From NCBI RefSeq assembly GCF_029623395.1, contig NZ_JAPYKK010000021.1:1-64000 (forward strand): a stretch of DNA of 64,000 bases. The letters are read 5' to 3'. The DNA comes from Sphingomonas echinoides (lineage in GTDB: Bacteria; Pseudomonadota; Alphaproteobacteria; Sphingomonadales; Sphingomonadaceae). Below are positions 60,360-64,000 of this stretch, piece after piece; position 1 is the stretch's first letter; each line of letters opens with the position of its first letter. The position numbers were made by a program, and so were the translations under genes. Under the pieces are notes generated by a model, which saw nothing but the letters and a program-made list of their open reading frames with translations, was not told where the DNA came from and ran no database searches.

Positions 60360-61515
60360 GCCCGGCCAGGGCCGATCGCTGAAAACGGTCGGGATCGTCG
60401 CTGCGGTGGTCGCGGTCGGCGTCGTCGGTTTCGGCATCGCCAACCGTTCGCATTCCCAGCAGCAGCTCGCAGGGTGGACCAAGGCGCAGGCGACGCCGAC
60501 CGTCACGGTGATCCACCCCAAGGCGGCGGGAAGCGCCGCCGCACTGACACTCCCTGCGAACCTGCAGGCGCTCAACAGCGCGCCGATCTTCGCGCGGACG
60601 AGCGGCTATGTGCGCAAATGGTATGTCGATATTGGCGACAGCGTGCGCGCGGGCCAGACCCTCGCGGTGCTCGATGCGCCCGAGGTCGACCAGCAGCTCG
60701 CCGCCGCGCAGGCGGATCTCGAGACGGCACGCGCCAACCAGATGCTCGCCGCCTCGACCGCGACGCGGTGGCGTAACATGTTAAGCAAGGACGCAGTGTC
60801 CAAGCAGGAGACCGACGAGAAGATCGGTGATCTCGCCGCCAAGACCGCGGTGGCGAATGCGGCGCGCGCCAACGTCGCGCGCTATCGCTTCACGCAGGGC
60901 TTTACCCGGCTGATCGCGCCTTTCTCGGGGGTGGTAACGACGCGCTCGACCGATATCGGCGCGCTGGTGACTGCGGGGACGGCGGCGTCGACCCCGTTGT
61001 TCACCGTTGCGGACGTTACCCGCATGCGGGCCTATGTGCGCGTGCCGCAATCCTATTCGGCACAGGTCCATCCCGGGCTGCATGTCGGGCTGACACTTCC
61101 GGAATATGCCGGGCGCACCTTCGACGCGGTGCTGACGCGGACCGCGGGCGCGGTCGACCAGCGCTCGGGCACGGTGCTCGTCGAACTGCAGGCGGCGAAT
61201 GGCGACCGCGCGTTGAAGCCGGGAGCCTATGCGCAGGCGAGCTTCCCGGTCGCCGGTGCTACCGGTGCGATGGCGCTCCCGGCAAGTGCTTTGCTGACGG
61301 GCGAGCGCGGTACGCAGGTCGCGCTGGTCGGCAAGGACGGCAAGGCACATCTCAAGACGATTGTGATCGGCCAGGATCATGGCGAGACGGTCGAGATCCG
61401 TTCGGGCCTGACGCCGCAGGACCGCGTCATCGACAATCCGCCTGATGCGCTTGCAGAAGGCGACGCGGTAGCGGTTGGCCGTAGCGGGGCGGGGGCTGCC
61501 AATGCCGCACGGTAA
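60352..61515 (+). CDS. RND efflux periplasmic adaptor subunit
   Basis: A 387-residue membrane-fusion protein. An N-terminal anchor (TVGIVAAVVAVGVVGFGIAN) is followed by the lipoyl half-motif (RTSGYVRKWYVDIGDSVRAG), an alpha-hairpin rich in Ala/Gln (EVDQQLAAAQADLETARANQ), the second lipoyl half (FTRLIAPFSGVVTTRSTDIG) and a beta-barrel. It bridges the inner-membrane pump to the outer-membrane channel. Starts inside the permease end. Confidence 0.92.
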   Translation: MSEPGQGRSLKTVGIVAAVVAVGVVGFGIANRSHSQQQLAGWTKAQATPTVTVIHPKAAGSAAALTLPANLQALNSAPIFARTSGYVRKWYVDIGDSVRAGQTLAVLDAPEVDQQLAAAQADLETARANQMLAASTATRWRNMLSKDAVSKQETDEKIGDLAAKTAVANAARANVARYRFTQGFTRLIAPFSGVVTTRSTDIGALVTAGTAASTPLFTVADVTRMRAYVRVPQSYSAQVHPGLHVGLTLPEYAGRTFDAVLTRTAGAVDQRSGTVLVELQAANGDRALKPGAYAQASFPVAGATGAMALPASALLTGERGTQVALVGKDGKAHLKTIVIGQDHGETVEIRSGLTPQDRVIDNPPDALAEGDAVAVGRSGAGAANAAR

Positions 61516-62920
61516 GACGTGGCTGGGGCGGGCTATCGCGGCGCAGGTGTTGCTGGCAACCGCGGCCTGTTCTGTCGGGCCGGATTATGCGCGCCCGTCG
61601 GTGCCCGTGCCGGCGGCGTATAAGGAAGCCGATGCGCCAGTTCCCGGCTGGCAGACCGCCGGGACCGCGGTCCCGCCCACCGGGCGCTGGTGGGAGGTGT
61701 TCGGCGATGCCGAACTGAGCACGCTCGAAACGCGGATCGAAGGGGGCAATGCCGATCTCGCCGCGGCCGTCGCGCGCTACGATCAGTCGCAGGGTCTGCT
61801 TCGTCAGGCGCGTGCGGATCGCGTGCCGCAGATCAGCGCGGGAGCTGATCTCTCGCGTCAGCGCGTTTCGGCGGGGCGGCCCCTGTCGTTGGGCAATCCG
61901 GCGACCTATTCGGTCGCGACTGTCGGCGCATCGCTTGATTATGAGGTCGACCTGTTTGGCCGGGTGCGCAATGCGATCCGCGCTGGGCGCGCGAACGCCG
62001 CCGCGAGCGCCGCCGATCTCGCGGGCGTCCGGCTCGCGCTGCAGGCGCAACTGGCAAACGTCTATTTCGATATGCGCGGGCTCGACGCGCGGATCGTGCT
62101 GCTGCGCCAGACGGTTGCGGCGTATCAGCGCGCGTTCACCCTGACCGATACACGCCACACCGGCGGGATCGCTTCGGGGATCGACGTCAGCCGCGCACAG
62201 AACCTGCTCTCCAGTGCCCGAGCCGAATTGCAGGCCGTGTCGATCGACCGCCAGCGCGATGAACATGCGATCGCGGTATTGACCGGCGAAGCACCGTCGG
62301 GCTTTGCCATTTCGGTGGTTGAGCGACAGACCGCGCCCCCTATCCTCACCGCCGGGCTGCCCTCGGCCTTGCTGGAGCGGCGGCCCGATATCGGCGCGGC
62401 AGAGCGCCGCGTCGCTGCCGCCAACGCGCGGATCGGCGTCGCGCGCGCAGCGCTGTTCCCCAGCATCACGCTCGGCGCGTCGGGCGGGTTCGAAGCCGCG
62501 AGCGGCGCGTTGCTCAGCGCATCGAACGGCTTTTGGGCGCTAGGACCGTTGTCGACCGCGCTCTCGTTGATCGATGGCGGGCGTCGCCGGGCCGGCGTGC
62601 AGATCGCGCGCGGAGAATTCGAAGAGGCGGCGGCGACTTATCGCCAGACCGTGCTCACCGCCTTCCGCGAGGTCGAGGACGACCTAGTGAGCCAGCGTTA
62701 TCTTGCCGCGCAGGAGCGCGACCAGAGCCTCGCCGCGGCCGCGGCCGAGCATACGCGCGAACTCGCGCTGATCCGCTACCGCGACGGCGCGTCGGACTAT
62801 CTCGAGGTGGTCACCGCGCAGACCGCCGCGCTGGATGCCGAGCGGTCGCTGCTCGACATTCGTACGCGCCAGTTGCAGACTTCGACGGATTTAGCGCGAG
62901 CGCTAGGCGGACGATGGTGA
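61502..62920 (+). CDS. Outer-membrane efflux lipoprotein (NodT/OprM-like)
   Basis: A 472-residue TolC-family channel. The N-terminus has a lipoprotein signal (AQVLLATAACSVGPDY) with Cys lipidation, followed by two repeats of the efflux fold (GNADLAAAVARYDQSQGLLR; LLERRPDIGAAERRVAAANA). ATG 61502 lies within the end of the adaptor gene; an upstream TTG at 61475 is less likely. It completes the tripartite pump. Confidence 0.9.
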   Translation: MPHGKTWLGRAIAAQVLLATAACSVGPDYARPSVPVPAAYKEADAPVPGWQTAGTAVPPTGRWWEVFGDAELSTLETRIEGGNADLAAAVARYDQSQGLLRQARADRVPQISAGADLSRQRVSAGRPLSLGNPATYSVATVGASLDYEVDLFGRVRNAIRAGRANAAASAADLAGVRLALQAQLANVYFDMRGLDARIVLLRQTVAAYQRAFTLTDTRHTGGIASGIDVSRAQNLLSSARAELQAVSIDRQRDEHAIAVLTGEAPSGFAISVVERQTAPPILTAGLPSALLERRPDIGAAERRVAAANARIGVARAALFPSITLGASGGFEAASGALLSASNGFWALGPLSTALSLIDGGRRRAGVQIARGEFEEAAATYRQTVLTAFREVEDDLVSQRYLAAQERDQSLAAAAAEHTRELALIRYRDGASDYLEVVTAQTAALDAERSLLDIRTRQLQTSTDLARALGGRW

Positions 62921-62988
62921 AGATCGCATCCTGCGGATGCCTCAAAGCGACGCGACGGCGAGGAAGCCTGCGCTATTCGCTCTCTGAG

Positions 62989-63020
62989 CAGATGTCTGGA
63001 TCTGGGAAGGCGGAAAGCTA
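62989..63020 (+). repeat. Dispersed repeat, single half-unit
   Basis: agatgtctggatctgggaag matches the first half-unit of the full copies. It lies just after the efflux operon. Confidence 0.4.
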
Positions 63021-63041
63021 CCCTGCTTTTACCTTATCGGT

Positions 63042-63663
63042 CTAATTGGCTGAGATCGGGGGGCTTGCCTCTCGCTCTGTGTCCTGCGCCGCGACACGGT
63101 GCGGGTCGCCGGCAGGAATATCATAACCCACGCTGCCGCTTCTAAGCCAGCCGCCACTCATACCACCACCGTTCCGGCCAGCATCGTCCTTGCCGCTTCT
63201 GCCTTTACCACCGACGGGCGATGCCGGACGGGTGGGTCCCTAGCGCGCGAAGGTCAGATCGGCTGGGATAGTATTGAGTGCCCGCGTACGAACGCACGCA
63301 GCGACATGACCAACTCGATGACCAACTCGTGCGTATGGACCGGGTGCCCCGCAACCAGTTCGCGAACGCCTTGTCCGCCAGCCGTACATGCTCGTCTGTA
63401 CCAAGCAGGATGATGTCAGACATCGCTGCCTCGACCGCGTCTCGGATGTGGCGCGTGCGGTCCGACCGCGCTACGCCTTCCGCACGGAGATCCAACGCCG
63501 CCATTGGCTCATCTGCGACGCTGCTTAGCTCCCGCCGGCGAGCCGGATCCAAGGTCAGGTCCCCCGTAAACGATCCGCCAAGGACCCTATAGGCGGCGAT
63601 AAGTGTCATGAGCAGCTCATTAATCTGTCGGTTCATTCGCTCACGGCGCTGCTGGAACGTCAT
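63042..63663 (-). pseudogene. Disrupted conserved hypothetical gene (two frameshifts, one nonsense)
   Basis: From ATG 63663 the minus strand reads TFQQRRERMNRQINELLMTL, then VLGGSFTGDLTLDP and RDAVEAAMSDIILLGTDEHV as in a conserved alphaproteobacterial protein. After AFANWL the family sequence VAGHPVHTHELV moves to the next frame, and after LRAFVRG it moves again to ALNTIPADLTFAR. There a TAG replaces the Gln expected before GPTRP, and the Gly-rich tail continues to a stop at 63042. Three separate lesions make it a true pseudogene. The family's function is unknown; relatives carry a Gly-rich C-terminus. Confidence 0.72.
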
Positions 63664-63892
63664 TTGTGCGAGCAGACGGATGCCCAACCCCTAACAGCGT
63701 AACCAGCGTCAGCCGAGATGGTGACGAGCAGGCTCTGCCAAGAGCTGAAATCTAGACCGCGCAAATGCATTTCCTTAGTTACAAGTTATGGAACGCCCAT
63801 CGCTCCCGCAGATTTCGCATAGCAGCACGACCGCGAGGGGGGCTCGTTGATACAGCGGGTACGGGACCGAGGATCTGGTACGGTCGAGCCGC
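63664..63892. other. Intergenic gap
   Basis: 229 bp between the pseudogene start and the stop of the GDSL hydrolase. Nothing recognisable. Confidence 0.35.
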
Positions 63893-64000
63893 TCACATCC
63901 CGGTAATTACTCGCAGTTCAACCGCGTCTGCCATAGCTTTGTAGCCCGCATCGTTCGGGTGGAGCTTGTCACCGTCATTGAAGGCGGAGGCGATCTTTAG
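63893..64000 (-). CDS. SGNH/GDSL hydrolase, C-terminal end only (partial)
   Basis: The last 35 codons of a minus-strand gene that begins beyond the window. The sequence FNDGDKLHPNDAGYKAMADA carries the Asp-x-x-His catalytic pair typical of block V of SGNH/GDSL esterases. The stop is TGA at 63895-63893. The family hydrolyses esters of lipids or polysaccharide acetyl groups. Everything upstream of residue LKIASA lies outside. Confidence 0.8.
   Translation of the reverse strand, partial: LKIASAFNDGDKLHPNDAGYKAMADAVELRVITGM

Noticed and set aside
62926-62940. Small hairpin GCATCC-TGC-GGATGC after the efflux operon
   Set aside because: A six-base stem without a T-run is too weak to call a terminator.
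1-64000. tRNA, rRNA or CRISPR arrays
   Set aside because: No cloverleaf, ribosomal sequence or regular repeat-spacer pattern was recognised by eye; a covariance search would be needed to exclude small RNAs.

Overview
The window is chromosomal DNA of a GC-rich alphaproteobacterium, most likely Sphingomonas or a close sphingomonad. The reasons are the two TonB-dependent receptors, many secreted or Tat-exported carbohydrate-active enzymes and esterases, a PaoABC-type molybdenum oxidoreductase, a DUF1622 protein and a DUF3617 protein. No rRNA, tRNA or CRISPR array was seen. The layout is catabolic and accessory modules separated by short, decayed intergenic stretches.

Region 1 (1-13.7 kb). An AraC/SDR divergent pair, a small hypothetical gene and a GNAT gene come first. 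Next is a probable catabolic block: TetR, a Baeyer-Villiger monooxygenase translationally coupled to an SDR, a second TetR, a TonB receptor, a secreted GH3 beta-glycosidase and two exported alpha/beta hydrolases. A 16-bp palindrome in front of the monooxygenase (3499-3514) recurs with two changes in the TonB receptor/GH3 divergent promoter (8955-8970), so one TetR probably governs both. Deglycosylation outside, uptake, ketone-to-ester oxidation and ester cleavage would fit breakdown of a glycosylated terpenoid or steroid. That substrate is an inference.

Region 2 (13.7-26 kb). Two disrupted small genes, an acidic small protein, an exported esterase, a three-gene PaoCBA-like oxidoreductase operon, a type-B carboxylesterase, a GNAT, a DUF1622 membrane protein and a CE15 glucuronoyl esterase. 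An internally deleted IS3 element (25958-27050) follows. Its right end supplies the stop codon of the next TonB receptor.

Region 3 (27-42.1 kb). This is the most coherent system: a TonB receptor, GH27 and GH36 alpha-galactosidase-type enzymes, a DeoR/AgaR-like repressor, an amidohydrolase, an EamA transporter, a stand-alone GatZ/AgaZ protein, an AgaS-like SIS protein and a BadF-type sugar kinase. An A/T-spaced motif related to GTTTCGTTTT lies in front of each unit and looks like a DeoR/AgaR operator. The set suggests uptake and use of alpha-linked galactose, galactosamine or N-acetylgalactosamine. No tagatose-bisphosphate aldolase catalytic subunit and no obvious deacetylase are present.

Region 4 (42.1-49 kb). 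A scarred island: a HAD phosphatase remnant, a site-specific recombinase split into two oppositely oriented pieces, an uncharacterised two-gene membrane module, a frame-broken uracil-DNA-glycosylase-like remnant, an HNH-type gene and small membrane proteins including a DUF3617 fusion.

Region 5 (49-64 kb). A GlxA-type regulator, a c-di-GMP module (PilZ, PAS-GGDEF-EAL, receiver protein), a DUF5694 protein, a GNAT, a LysR regulator divergent from a complete tripartite RND efflux operon, a multiply disrupted conserved gene, and the C-terminus of an SGNH/GDSL hydrolase cut by the window edge. Degenerate copies of a short intergenic repeat (unit near AACGTCYGNNTNTGGGTCT) are scattered through the window.
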